In this document: in pieces, positions 1 through 7,332 of the stretch
Position numbering within the stretch: the stretch's first letter is position 1
Layout of the letters: each line of letters starts with the position of its first letter
Assembly (NCBI GenBank): GCA_029987045.1
Contig: DALTWN010000008.1
Span: 1-14,662 of the forward strand
Length of the DNA stretch: 14,662 nt
Direction: 5' to 3'
Origin: Methanocorpusculum sp.
GTDB taxonomy: Archaea; Halobacteriota; Methanomicrobia; Methanomicrobiales; Methanocorpusculaceae
Position numbers and translations under genes: made by a program
The notes under the pieces: model-generated
Database searches by the model: none
Seen by the model: the letters and a program-made list of their open reading frames with translations, nothing else
Told to the model about the DNA's origin: nothing

Positions 1-557
1 AACACAGCAAGGCAAACATGCCAGTTACAAAGGATACCCTTGATGAAGCAGGATAAGTAACCCATTGCTCCGCTGTAGGATAATTTTGCGGTGGTGATTG
101 CAATTGCACGGGTACCGAATGCGGTAATCGTTGCAACGCCTGCTGCGGACCATGATACATACGGACCGTAGGAAACGAGGAATGCCATGAACAGAGAACC
201 GATAAGGTTACCGATGTAGACAAGAATCCAAAGTTTGATGAGTCCACCAATCTTGATGTAACCCTGTGCGATTGCCATCGGGGCAAACATTGCGTCACCC
301 GTGAAGAGTTCTGCACCAGTCAATACTACGAGAATTAATCCAATAGGGAAAAGAGCTCCGAGAACAACCTGACCAAGACCTGCGCCTAATACTGCGGCGA
401 CACCGGTTGATCCAACGGTTGCAAGAGCAGCACCTATTGCGATATATGCACCTGCGAGGAAGGCACGAACAAGCATGTTAAACCATCCAAGTCCGCATTT
501 ACCTTTTCCAGCAACTGCAATTTTATTACATACCTGTGCTGGGCTAAATGTAACCAT
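1..557 (-). CDS. fdhC: Formate/nitrite transporter family channel (FdhC-like), 3' end cut by window
   Basis: Integral membrane channel of the FNT family; in methanogens these usually move formate into the cell as a methanogenesis substrate. The gene is open to the window edge, giving 185 of about 270-290 expected codons. Reading from ATG at 557, I see the family signature LTGAELFTGD at residues 79-88, an RAFLAGAYIAIG first-helix motif at 31-42, several hydrophobic spans, and the conserved lysine in FIKGILCN at 171-178. The start is supported by a GAGGTG Shine-Dalgarno six bases upstream. The motif after CN reads WHVCLAV, with His180 where I would expect a hydrophobic residue. The formate assignment is by family and likely host; nitrite or hydrosulfide channels share the fold, so substrate is inferred. 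No partner gene such as formate dehydrogenase is visible. Confidence 0.88.
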   Translation of the reverse strand, partial: MVTFSPAQVCNKIAVAGKGKCGLGWFNMLVRAFLAGAYIAIGAALATVGSTGVAAVLGAGLGQVVLGALFPIGLILVVLTGAELFTGDAMFAPMAIAQGYIKIGGLIKLWILVYIGNLIGSLFMAFLVSYGPYVSWSAAGVATITAFGTRAIAITTAKLSYSGAMGYLSCFIKGILCNWHVCLAV

Positions 558-597
558 ACTTAACACCTCACATCATATACATAGCATTTCTGTTCTG

Positions 598-652
598 CAC
601 ATATGTGATAATAATCAATAAGTCATGTTTAATATTTAAATTATACTATGAC
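598..652 (-). promoter_or_regulatory. Probable promoter of the FNT channel gene
   Basis: On the minus strand a TATA-like run (TTTAAATATT, at 640-631) sits about 75-80 bases before the ATG at 557. This predicts a start of transcription near 605-612 and a leader of about 50 bases. A perfect 10-base palindrome, CACATATGTG (598-607), lies at the predicted start, and GTCAT (622-626) and ATGAC (648-652) flank the TATA run as an inverted pair. Either could be an operator, but both are short enough to arise by chance. Confidence 0.45.
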
Positions 653-699
653 ATTCCCGATTTTTCATGCAGAAATAGACCTCAATTTACCCACACCTA

Positions 700-1686
700 T
701 TACAAGGACTCGTCCTGTCCAAGATAGGCAATGATTCTTTGTCGTATATTTTCACGGAAATTTCCGTAATAGAGGATATAGTCACTGGTGTGCAGGCTTT
801 GTGTCCCGAAGAACACACTTCTCAGATATGCAAAACTGGTAGTACACATGACCGACCCACGTTTCCGGTTGACGACAGCATCATGCAGACCAGATTCGAT
901 TGCAAGAGACCCGTCACTGTTTCTTTTAAATGTCCCGTCTTCAAGCTGAATCAGTGAGCCGAGATTTTCAGATGCGGGTGCTGGGATTTCATCGGTTCTC
1001 CAGGTTATCGGATTGGTTACCAAAGTATCAGGCATCAGGAGAATATTGGTTCCCTCGGGATTCGGACCCTCGGTATTCCAGGATAGAAGGACTCCGGTAT
1101 CATCCCTGCTCTGCGAAAATCTGATATGCGGATTGGCAGAAAGCCACCGTCTGGATACTCCGTATCCTACTGCATATGCAGCAATCATACGACGATAATA
1201 GTCCGGATGAATTTTCATATATTCTTCGAGAATACTGAAAATGATGACACTGCCCTGGGAATGCCCGGCGAGAATAAAAGGCCGGCCGTTATTATGCGTG
1301 GTAAAATAATAGTCCAGTGCAGAAAAGATATCCGTCTTTGGTTCTTTCGACTGAACATCCCTGAGATAAACTTCACTCCGCTTGGATTCTGCAACATTGG
1401 CATTGAGATTCGCAGCATACCTGAGGGAGAGCTGACGATAATAGGGCGCGTAGATATTGACCATGTCCGCGAGTCCTGCGACAATATCATAATAGAGACG
1501 CACGGCCGATTTTTTCATCCGTTCGGAAATATCAGCAACGCCATTGTCCATGGTGGAATCCCATATCGTAGATCCCACTATGAAAATAAGATCGACATCA
1601 TGTACTGGATCTTCTGAACGGACCATCCAGTTAACAGGATTCGTATAATCTACGTTTGATTCCATCTTTGTTCCTTTAGGGCACAT
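700..1686 (-). CDS. DUF3089-type alpha/beta hydrolase (putative esterase/lipase)
   Basis: Predicted serine hydrolase of unknown substrate. From the ATG at 1686 the protein is 328 residues. The nucleophile elbow GHSQG (residues 141-145, Ser143) follows a strand FILA. The N-terminal part carries the family's IYAPYYRQ motif, and near the C-terminus LHTSDYILYYGNFRENIRQR resembles the family's His-Asp block. I see no signal peptide or membrane helix, so it is probably cytoplasmic, whereas many bacterial relatives are exported. Start choice is uncertain: an upstream in-frame TTG at 1704 has no Shine-Dalgarno, ATG 1686 has GTGAT six bases upstream, and ATG 1665 has AAGGA six bases upstream. The gene is divergent from upp, and nothing ties it to pyrimidine metabolism. 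Family assignment is from remembered motifs and is fairly secure; function is not. Confidence 0.8.
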   Translation of the reverse strand: MCPKGTKMESNVDYTNPVNWMVRSEDPVHDVDLIFIVGSTIWDSTMDNGVADISERMKKSAVRLYYDIVAGLADMVNIYAPYYRQLSLRYAANLNANVAESKRSEVYLRDVQSKEPKTDIFSALDYYFTTHNNGRPFILAGHSQGSVIIFSILEEYMKIHPDYYRRMIAAYAVGYGVSRRWLSANPHIRFSQSRDDTGVLLSWNTEGPNPEGTNILLMPDTLVTNPITWRTDEIPAPASENLGSLIQLEDGTFKRNSDGSLAIESGLHDAVVNRKRGSVMCTTSFAYLRSVFFGTQSLHTSDYILYYGNFRENIRQRIIAYLGQDESL

Positions 1687-1746
1687 GGTACAATCACACT
1701 GCAAAAACGGTGAGCGGTATTTTGGTTGTTCTGTAGCTGTTTAGTG

Positions 1747-1760
1747 AATAATATATTTAA
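1747..1760. promoter_or_regulatory. Shared divergent TATA element, hydrolase gene / upp
   Basis: The only strong TATA-like run in the 150 bases between the two divergent genes is AATAATATATTTAA. Its core AATATATT (1750-1757) is a perfect palindrome, so it can be read as TATA on both strands. It predicts a plus-strand start near 1780, giving upp a leader of about 58 bases, and a minus-strand start near 1730, giving the hydrolase gene a leader of about 44-65 bases. This rests on spacing and composition alone. Confidence 0.45.
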
Positions 1761-1838
1761 GACATACTGTCCTCACCAGGAAAGAAACAATAACAAGCTA
1801 TTAGTATCTTCTCTCCAAACAATACACAGGAGACAAAT

Positions 1839-2468
1839 ATGAGTACTGTACATGTTACCTATCATCCACTCATTCAGCATAAGCTGAGCATGATGCGGGA
1901 TAAGAATACCGGCGCAAAGGATTTCCGCGAACTCTTAAATGAGCTTTCGATGCTTATGGGATATGAGGTTACCCAGAACCTTGAAACAAAAACCGTCGAA
2001 ATCGAAACACCTATCTGCAAGACACAGACTCATGTTCTGAAAGAAGAGAATATTGTCATTGTCCCTATTCTCAGAGCGGGTCTTGGAATGACAGACGGTC
2101 TTCTTAGTTTGATGCCGTTTGCCAAAGTAGGACATATCGGATTATACCGTGATGAGACGACCCATGAACCTGTCGAATATTATTGCAAACTGCCGAAGGA
2201 AGCTGCAACCTGTGAAGTCATTCTGGTAGATCCGATGCTGGCAACCGGAGGAAGTGCAGCCGCGGCAATCGGATTCCTCAAGGAACACGGATGCAAGAAT
2301 ATTCGTCTCATGTGCCTTGTAGCTGCACCGCGTGGTATCTCTGTTGTACAGAAAGCCCATCAGGATGTCGATATCTATGTAGCTTCCATTGACGAATCCT
2401 TGAATGAAAACTGCTACATTGTCCCGGGACTTGGTGATGCAGGAGATCGTATCTTCGGAACCAAATAA
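1839..2468 (+). CDS. upp: Uracil phosphoribosyltransferase
   Basis: Cytoplasmic salvage enzyme converting uracil and PRPP to UMP and pyrophosphate. The 209 residues match the usual bacterial Upp length. The PRPP-binding loop [10 protein letters not shown] lies at residues 130-139. The early PILRAGLGM segment (76-84) binds pyrophosphate or PRPP in this family, and the uracil-recognition segment [12 protein letters not shown] sits near the C-terminus. The ATG has GGAG six bases upstream. It is followed after 147 bases by the uracil permease on the same strand, so import and capture of uracil are neighbours, although each appears to have its own promoter. The sequence looks bacterial in type. 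Confidence 0.97.
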   Translation: MSTVHVTYHPLIQHKLSMMRDKNTGAKDFRELLNELSMLMGYEVTQNLETKTVEIETPICKTQTHVLKEENIVIVPILRAGLGMTDGLLSLMPFAKVGHIGLYRDETTHEPVEYYCKLPKEAATCEVILVDPMLATGGSAAAAIGFLKEHGCKNIRLMCLVAAPRGISVVQKAHQDVDIYVASIDESLNENCYIVPGLGDAGDRIFGTK

Positions 2469-2472
2469 CCAC

Positions 2473-2501
2473 GGGATATATCCCCACAAACCAATATTTT
2501 T
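2473..2501 (+). terminator. Possible transcription end after upp
   Basis: Five bases after the upp stop lies a perfect 12-base palindrome, GGGATATATCCC (2473-2484), followed by short T runs (2497-2501 and further). It could form a weak hairpin, but with no loop at full pairing and much A/T it is not a strong bacterial-type terminator. Archaeal termination mainly needs T-rich tracts, which are present. Confidence 0.35.
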
Positions 2502-2588
2502 CAAATTTTCACCATATTCCGCGTATTATTTAAAAATAGATTTATACATTTACTGGATTTTTATGCTGTTTTCTTGGATGTGTGTCCC

Positions 2589-2596
2589 TATAAATA
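2589..2596 (+). promoter_or_regulatory. TATA box of uraA, placed for a leaderless transcript
   Basis: TATAAATA is the best TATA match in the window. It begins 27 bases before the first ATG of uraA (2616), so the expected transcription start falls on or within a few bases of that codon. No Shine-Dalgarno precedes the ATG, which agrees with leaderless translation. A second A/T-rich run at about 2528-2548 could be an alternative promoter with a leader of about 40-55 bases. Confidence 0.55.
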
Positions 2597-2615
2597 GTTT
2601 TACATCTAATAAAAT

Positions 2616-3899
2616 ATGGTTTTTTACATGGAAAATGCCAAACCCAGCAAAATGAAAGAAGGGGGAAAACTCACTATCTTAGGCATTCAGCATGTATTTG
2701 CGATGTTCGGTTCAACGATTCTTGTACCGATGCTCACCGGTCTTCCGGTTTCCGTCGCATTATTCTGTGCTGGTGTCGGAACACTTATTTTCCACCTGGT
2801 AACTAAAGGAAAAGTTCCTGTTTTCCTTGGTTCAAGTTTTGCCTTCATTGCAGCCATTTGTGTTGTTGGTGCAACAGAAGGTTTAGAATATGCAACTGGT
2901 GGTATTGTAGCAGCAGGTTGTGTGTATCTGATTTTCGCTATTATCGCAAAGATAGTAGGTGCCGAGAGAATCAGAAAACTGTTCCCGCCAGTAGTTACCG
3001 GTCCGGTCATCATGATCATCGGACTGATGCTTGCAGCAACCGCAATCAGCTACTTCTCCACCGGATGGTCGTATCTGCTTGGTGTTGCAGTCATTGTCAC
3101 GGTCATTGTTGTCAGTCTGCTCTGTAAAGGCTTCATCAGAATGCTCCCGATTCTCTTCGGTCTGATTGTCGGATACATTCTTGCAATGATTCTTACCGGA
3201 GTAGGTATCGATGTCGGTCTTGACTATTCCACAATTACCGGATCATCCCTGTTTGCCGTCCCAGAATTCTTCTTACCGAAATTCAGTTTCTCTGCAATTC
3301 TCATGATTGCACCGATTGCTATTGTCACCTTTGTTGAACACCTGGGAGATATCACTGCAAACGGCGCAGTCGTCGGCAAAGATTTCTTCAAGAACCCGGG
3401 ACTTCACCGGACTCTGTTGGGTGATGGATTAGCAACAATTTTCGCTGGATGTTTAGGCGGACCGGCAAACACCACGTATTCTGAAAATACCGGTGTTCTT
3501 GCAGCAACCAGAAACTACAATCCAAGAACCCTGGAAATTGCAGCGGTGTTCGCAATCATTATTGCATTCATCGGTTACATCTCCGGATTCATTGCCTCGA
3601 TTCCAGCAGGAGTTCTTGGCGGTATGTGTATCGTACTGTTCGGAATGATTGCATCAATCGGTTTACGTAATCTGGTCGAAAACCATGTCGATTTCAAGAA
3701 TCAGAGAAATGTCCTGATTGTCGGTATCATGCTGATCATTGCAATCGGCGGTCTCGCAATTCCAATTCTGCCGGATGCAGGATTATCTCTGTCCGGTGTA
3801 GCACTTTCCGCAGTTGTCGGTATCATCCTCAACCTGGTCCTGCCGGAACGCCTCGGAAAGACAAAAGAAGAAACGAATGTAGAAAAGAAAGAAGAGTAA
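2616..3899 (+). CDS. uraA: Uracil permease, NCS2 family
   Basis: Membrane uracil:proton symporter of the nucleobase-ascorbate (NCS2) family, 427 residues with about 14 hydrophobic spans. Landmarks are QHVFAMFGSTILVP near residue 25, FVEHLGD at 239-245, and GGPANTTYSENTG at 281-293. The two substrate-binding glutamates fall at Glu241 and Glu290, with Tyr288, matching E. coli UraA numbering; E. coli His245 is Asp245 here. The tail is lysine/glutamate-rich and probably cytoplasmic. ATG 2616 is chosen because of the TATA spacing; ATG 2628 (Met5) and ATG 2652 (Met13) remain possible, and none has a Shine-Dalgarno. It lies downstream of upp, which would trap imported uracil as UMP. Xanthine transport is a less likely alternative given the UraA-type motifs. 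Confidence 0.93.
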   Translation: MVFYMENAKPSKMKEGGKLTILGIQHVFAMFGSTILVPMLTGLPVSVALFCAGVGTLIFHLVTKGKVPVFLGSSFAFIAAICVVGATEGLEYATGGIVAAGCVYLIFAIIAKIVGAERIRKLFPPVVTGPVIMIIGLMLAATAISYFSTGWSYLLGVAVIVTVIVVSLLCKGFIRMLPILFGLIVGYILAMILTGVGIDVGLDYSTITGSSLFAVPEFFLPKFSFSAILMIAPIAIVTFVEHLGDITANGAVVGKDFFKNPGLHRTLLGDGLATIFAGCLGGPANTTYSENTGVLAATRNYNPRTLEIAAVFAIIIAFIGYISGFIASIPAGVLGGMCIVLFGMIASIGLRNLVENHVDFKNQRNVLIVGIMLIIAIGGLAIPILPDAGLSLSGVALSAVVGIILNLVLPERLGKTKEETNVEKKEE

Positions 3900-3927
3900 A
3901 CATTTACTCTTCAGAATAGTTTTTTTT
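3891..3927. terminator. Bidirectional terminator between convergent uraA and pyrB
   Basis: A perfect inverted repeat, GAAGAGTAAA (3891-3900) and TTTACTCTTC (3903-3912), is separated by two bases. It is followed on the plus strand by a run of eight T (3920-3927); read on the minus strand it is followed by a C/T-rich stretch with several T runs. The uraA stop TAA (3897-3899) is part of the stem, and the pyrB stop (3928-3926) is in the T run, so both convergent genes end inside one element of under 40 bases. Confidence 0.75.
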
Positions 3928-5053
3928 ATTTTTGAACTGCTTTTTTCAGGGTCTCAGCATCTACTTTGAACTTCTTTTCACAATAGACACAGCGGCAGAT
4001 TCCTGCATCTTCATCCACAACACGGACGACATGCCCAAGTTCCTGTTCCGTTGCCGTAACACAGCGGGGATTGGTACATTTGACGGCATCAAACAGAACC
4101 TTGCGTCCTACGAGGAGATCTTCCGGTTCCGGATTCTTCTGTCTGATATCCAGGAGTTTGAGAATAAGTGCCATACGCATATATTTCCCATTCTCTACCT
4201 GCTTGAAATAACAGGCACGCGGATCCTTGTCGACTTTGACACTGATTTCATTTACCCGGGGAAGCGGATGCATAACACACATATCGGATTTTGCAATGTT
4301 CATCTTCTCGGCAGTGAGAATATAACTGTCCTTGAGCCGGTCGTAGGCAGACACATCAGAGAAGCGCTCTTTCTGGATACGGGTCATATAGAGAATATCT
4401 AGTCCCGGCAGAGCTTCATCGAGCGACTTGGTTTCCTGATACGAGACTTTGTGCTTTTCAAGAATCTCGTATTTCACATAGGTCGGCAGTTTCAGTTCAT
4501 CTGGAGAAATCAGGACAAATTTGACTCCCGGATAGCGTGACAGTGCTTCGATAAGAGAATGGACGGTTCTACCGTATTTCAGATCGCCGCAGAAGCCGAC
4601 CGTAAGATTGTCGAAATGTCCTTTCTCACGATAAATCGTAAATAAATCACCCAGCGTCTGCGTCGGATGGGCATGCCCGCCATCACCTGTATTGATGACC
4701 GGAATCGATGCATTCTGCGCAGCAACAAATGCAGCTCCTTCTTTTGGCGACCGCATGGCGATGATATCTGCATAACAGGATACGACTCGTGCCGTGTCAG
4801 CTATGCTTTCTCCTTTTACCGCCGAAGAACTGCCCAGTTCAGAAAATCCGAGAACATTACCCCCCAGCTCCATCATAGCTGCAGTAAACGAAAGTCTGGT
4901 CCTGGTCGATGGTTCATAAAACAGCGTAGCCAATTTCTTGCCATCACAGCTTTTTGCATATTTCTGCGGATGATCGATAATATCCTGTGCCACGCCCATA
5001 AGGTCATTGATTTCATCAACCGAAAGGTCGGGAATATCAATTATACTTTTCAT
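3926..5053 (-). CDS. pyrB: Aspartate carbamoyltransferase with fused PyrI-like zinc domain
   Basis: Catalyses carbamoyl phosphate plus aspartate to carbamoyl aspartate, the committed step of pyrimidine synthesis. Of 375 residues, the first 305 or so form the catalytic chain: carbamoyl-phosphate site STRTR at 49-53, the flexible loop SSSAVKGES at 75-83, HPTQTLGD at 129-136, and HPLPR at 262-266. The last 65 residues match the zinc domain of the separate PyrI regulatory chain, with Cys326-X4-Cys331 and Cys355-X2-Cys358. The nucleotide-binding allosteric domain of PyrI (about 100 residues) is absent. The usual archaeal arrangement, as I recall it, is separate pyrB and pyrI. The start has GGGAG eight bases upstream, inside the end of pyrE, with three bases between the genes. 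It is the last gene of the operon. CTP/ATP control through the usual PyrI site is therefore not expected. Confidence 0.96.
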   Translation of the reverse strand: MKSIIDIPDLSVDEINDLMGVAQDIIDHPQKYAKSCDGKKLATLFYEPSTRTRLSFTAAMMELGGNVLGFSELGSSSAVKGESIADTARVVSCYADIIAMRSPKEGAAFVAAQNASIPVINTGDGGHAHPTQTLGDLFTIYREKGHFDNLTVGFCGDLKYGRTVHSLIEALSRYPGVKFVLISPDELKLPTYVKYEILEKHKVSYQETKSLDEALPGLDILYMTRIQKERFSDVSAYDRLKDSYILTAEKMNIAKSDMCVMHPLPRVNEISVKVDKDPRACYFKQVENGKYMRMALILKLLDIRQKNPEPEDLLVGRKVLFDAVKCTNPRCVTATEQELGHVVRVVDEDAGICRCVYCEKKFKVDAETLKKAVQK

Positions 5054-5056
5054 TTG

Positions 5057-5710
5057 TTATGCTCCCGTATGAATCCATGATTCGTCGGAAGGATTGTTTC
5101 TGAATGCAATCAGGCGCTGTTTGTCTTCCGGACGAATATACTTCTCATTCACTGCGACATCCGCGATTACATCAAAGTTCGTCAGGGAAATATTGGTAAC
5201 CTGCGCATCGGCAAGCCGCTGTTTTCCGTTCTCCATGCCGTAGGTAAAGATACTGGCAACACCTAAAACTTCTGCCCCGGCATTACGAAGAACATCAACA
5301 ACTTCCAGCACACTTCCACCGGTAGAAATCAGATCCTCGATGACAACAACCTTTGCACCTGCATCAAGTTTTCCTTCAATCTGATTCTGACGACCATGGT
5401 CCTTGGCACCCGATCTAACATACCCCATCGGCATATTGAGGAGATGACCGACGATAGCTGCATGGGCAATGCCGGCTGTGGAGGTACCCATCAGGACTTC
5501 TGCCCCCGGATATCGGGTCTTTACAATTTCCGCAAGACCTTCCTCGATATGGGTTCGTACCTCCGGAGCAGTCAACGTCAGACGGTTATCGCAATAGACC
5601 GGACTCTTGATACCGCTTGCCCAGGTAAACGGTTCATCCGGACGGAAGAATACCGCTTTGATGGATAAGAGATCTTTGGCGATGCGTATTTCTTGGGATT
5701 CTTGTGTCAT
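5057..5710 (-). CDS. pyrE: Orotate phosphoribosyltransferase
   Basis: Joins orotate and PRPP to give OMP. At 217 residues it is of the longer bacterial type; many archaeal PyrE proteins are around 175-180. The PRPP loop VVVIEDLISTGGS is at residues 121-133, the mobile catalytic loop RSGAKDHGRQNQIEG at 99-113, and the N-terminal FTWASGIKSPVYCDNR block at 28-43 belongs to the orotate side. The ATG at 5710 has GGAG nine bases upstream, within the last codons of pyrF; four bases separate the genes. It sits between pyrF and pyrB, so the two enzymes making UMP from orotate are adjacent. Confidence 0.97.
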   Translation of the reverse strand: MTQESQEIRIAKDLLSIKAVFFRPDEPFTWASGIKSPVYCDNRLTLTAPEVRTHIEEGLAEIVKTRYPGAEVLMGTSTAGIAHAAIVGHLLNMPMGYVRSGAKDHGRQNQIEGKLDAGAKVVVIEDLISTGGSVLEVVDVLRNAGAEVLGVASIFTYGMENGKQRLADAQVTNISLTNFDVIADVAVNEKYIRPEDKQRLIAFRNNPSDESWIHTGA

Positions 5711-5714
5711 GATT

Positions 5715-6416
5715 TTATGCTCCTAAAAATTCGTTACAACAGCGTTCATAGGCTGCAACCGGATCTTCTGCTTCCGTGATCGGACGGCCGACCACGATAT
5801 AATCCGACCCTTCGATACGTGCGGCGGCAGGTGTCATGATCCGTTTCTGATCGCCGACAGCACTGTCTGCGAATCTGATACCCGGTGTTACCGTCAGGAA
5901 TCCGGAACCGCATACTGCATGTACGGTCTTTGCTTCCTGCGGAGAACAGACAACACCATCGAGACCTGCAGATGCCGCGTTCTTCGCATACGATGATACG
6001 ACATCAGCCATTGGTTTTGTAATCAACAGTTCGTTTTCAAGCTGCTGCTGATCCGTCGATGTCAGCTGTGTGACTGCAATGAGCAACGGACGGGTGCCGT
6101 CTGCACGTTTCAATCCTTCAAGAGCAGCCTGCATCATTGCACGGGTTCCTGCTGCATGAACATTGCACATATCGACATCCAGTTTCGATAATACCGCCAT
6201 GCTCTTTTTCACCGTGTTCGGAATATCATGCAGTTTCAGATCCAGGAATATCTTATGACCGCGGCGTGTCAATTCACGGACGATCGCAGGACCTTCTGCA
6301 TAGAACAGCTCCATTCCGATTTTCACGAATGGTTTCTTTCCCGTAAATTTATCCAGAAACGTGAATGTCTGTTCCGCACTGGCGAAATCACAAGCAATTA
6401 TAACATCTTTCGGCAT
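5715..6416 (-). CDS. pyrF: Orotidine 5'-phosphate decarboxylase
   Basis: Decarboxylates OMP to UMP, the last de novo step. The 233-residue protein has the catalytic block FLDLKLHDIPNTV at 57-69 (Asp59, Lys61, Asp64), with Asp10 and Lys32 matching the positions known from the Bacillus enzyme. The phosphate-binding region near IVVGRPITEAEDP is close to the C-terminus. Typical archaeal ODCases, as I recall them, read closer to D-x-K-x-ADIP-x-TN at the catalytic block, so this is the bacterial form. The ATG at 6416 follows the pyrD stop by one base. GGAGG lies 11 bases upstream in the pyrD 3' end, longer spacing than for its neighbours, so translation may depend on coupling. Confidence 0.97.
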   Translation of the reverse strand: MPKDVIIACDFASAEQTFTFLDKFTGKKPFVKIGMELFYAEGPAIVRELTRRGHKIFLDLKLHDIPNTVKKSMAVLSKLDVDMCNVHAAGTRAMMQAALEGLKRADGTRPLLIAVTQLTSTDQQQLENELLITKPMADVVSSYAKNAASAGLDGVVCSPQEAKTVHAVCGSGFLTVTPGIRFADSAVGDQKRIMTPAAARIEGSDYIVVGRPITEAEDPVAAYERCCNEFLGA

Positions 6417-6417
6417 A

Positions 6418-7332
6418 TCAGTGAGATCCTCCGATTATTTCTTTCAGCGATGATATCCGGTATTTCTCCATAGCTCTGGGGAGATCACGGATGATATCAC
6501 GGCAGGCATACGGATTGATCAGATTGGCGGTTCCGACTTCCACTGCAGTCGCACCGGCAAGCATCATTTCAAGAACATCTTCCGCATTCGATACGCCGCC
6601 GATTCCGACGATAGGAATATGGACTGCCTCGAAAACCTGATACACCATACGTACGGCAACCGGGAATACTGCAGGACCTGAAAATCCTCCGGTCTTGTTT
6701 GCAAGTACCGGAGTGCGTCGCTGAAGATTGATACGCATACCCATGAGCGTGTTGATGAGCGACAGACCGTCTGCTCCGGCACGTTCACAGGCAACTGCGA
6801 TTTCCGCGATATCGGTTACGTTCGGAGACAGTTTGACGATGACCGGTTTCGCGGTTACTGCTTTGACTGCACGGGTCACGGCAGCGGCACTTTCCGGATC
6901 GGTACCAAAATGCATACCGCCGCCGGAAACATTCGGACAGGAGATATTGAGTTCGAACCAGCCGATCTGCTGTTCCGCATCAAGCCGGCGACAGACTTCG
7001 GTATATTCCTCGAGAGAGAAACCGCTGACATTTGCCATTACCGGTTTATGGAAACATGTCTTCATGCGCGGAAGTTCTTCCGAAATGACACGATCCACTC
7101 CCGGATTCTGGAGTCCCACCGCATTGAGCATGCCATTGTAGCATTCTGCAATCCGGGGAGTCTCGTTTCCAAACCGGGTTTCCCGTGTCGTTCCCTTAAA
7201 CGAGAAAGAACCCAGACAGTTGATGTCATAGAATTCGGCAAATTCATAGCCGTACCCGAACGTTCCGCTTGCGGGAATGATCGGGTTGTCAAGATGAATG
7301 CCGCAAAGATCGACCGACAGATCAGTTACCAT
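6418..7332 (-). CDS. pyrD: Dihydroorotate dehydrogenase, class 1B catalytic subunit
   Basis: FMN enzyme oxidising dihydroorotate to orotate. The 304 residues include FKGTT near 45-49 (Lys46), NAVGLQNPG at 70-78, the active-site loop NISCPNV at 129-135 with the class 1 catalytic Cys132, and VKLSPN at 166-171. Class 1B enzymes are heterotetramers with PyrK, which passes electrons to NAD, and pyrK lies directly upstream and overlaps it by seven bases. GGAGG sits seven bases before the ATG at 7332, within the pyrK coding end. This form is cytoplasmic and independent of quinones, which suits a strict anaerobe. Confidence 0.97.
   Translation of the reverse strand: MVTDLSVDLCGIHLDNPIIPASGTFGYGYEFAEFYDINCLGSFSFKGTTRETRFGNETPRIAECYNGMLNAVGLQNPGVDRVISEELPRMKTCFHKPVMANVSGFSLEEYTEVCRRLDAEQQIGWFELNISCPNVSGGGMHFGTDPESAAAVTRAVKAVTAKPVIVKLSPNVTDIAEIAVACERAGADGLSLINTLMGMRINLQRRTPVLANKTGGFSGPAVFPVAVRMVYQVFEAVHIPIVGIGGVSNAEDVLEMMLAGATAVEVGTANLINPYACRDIIRDLPRAMEKYRISSLKEIIGGSH

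Noticed and set aside
558..699. Search for a small RNA or riboswitch between the channel and hydrolase genes
   Set aside because: Only a 10-base palindrome and the TATA run are visible; no extended stem structure could be supported by eye.
1126..1617. 163-codon open frame on the plus strand
   Set aside because: It lies wholly antisense to the DUF3089 hydrolase gene, has no recognisable motif, and the opposite strand codes for a clear family member.
1687..1704. TTG start for the hydrolase gene
   Set aside because: No Shine-Dalgarno precedes it, and two downstream ATG codons have plausible ones; the extra residues match nothing in the family.
2404..2655. 83-codon open frame across the upp-uraA gap
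   Set aside because: It starts inside upp in another frame, is rich in aromatic and Ile codons as expected of A/T-rich spacer, and crosses the uraA promoter and start.
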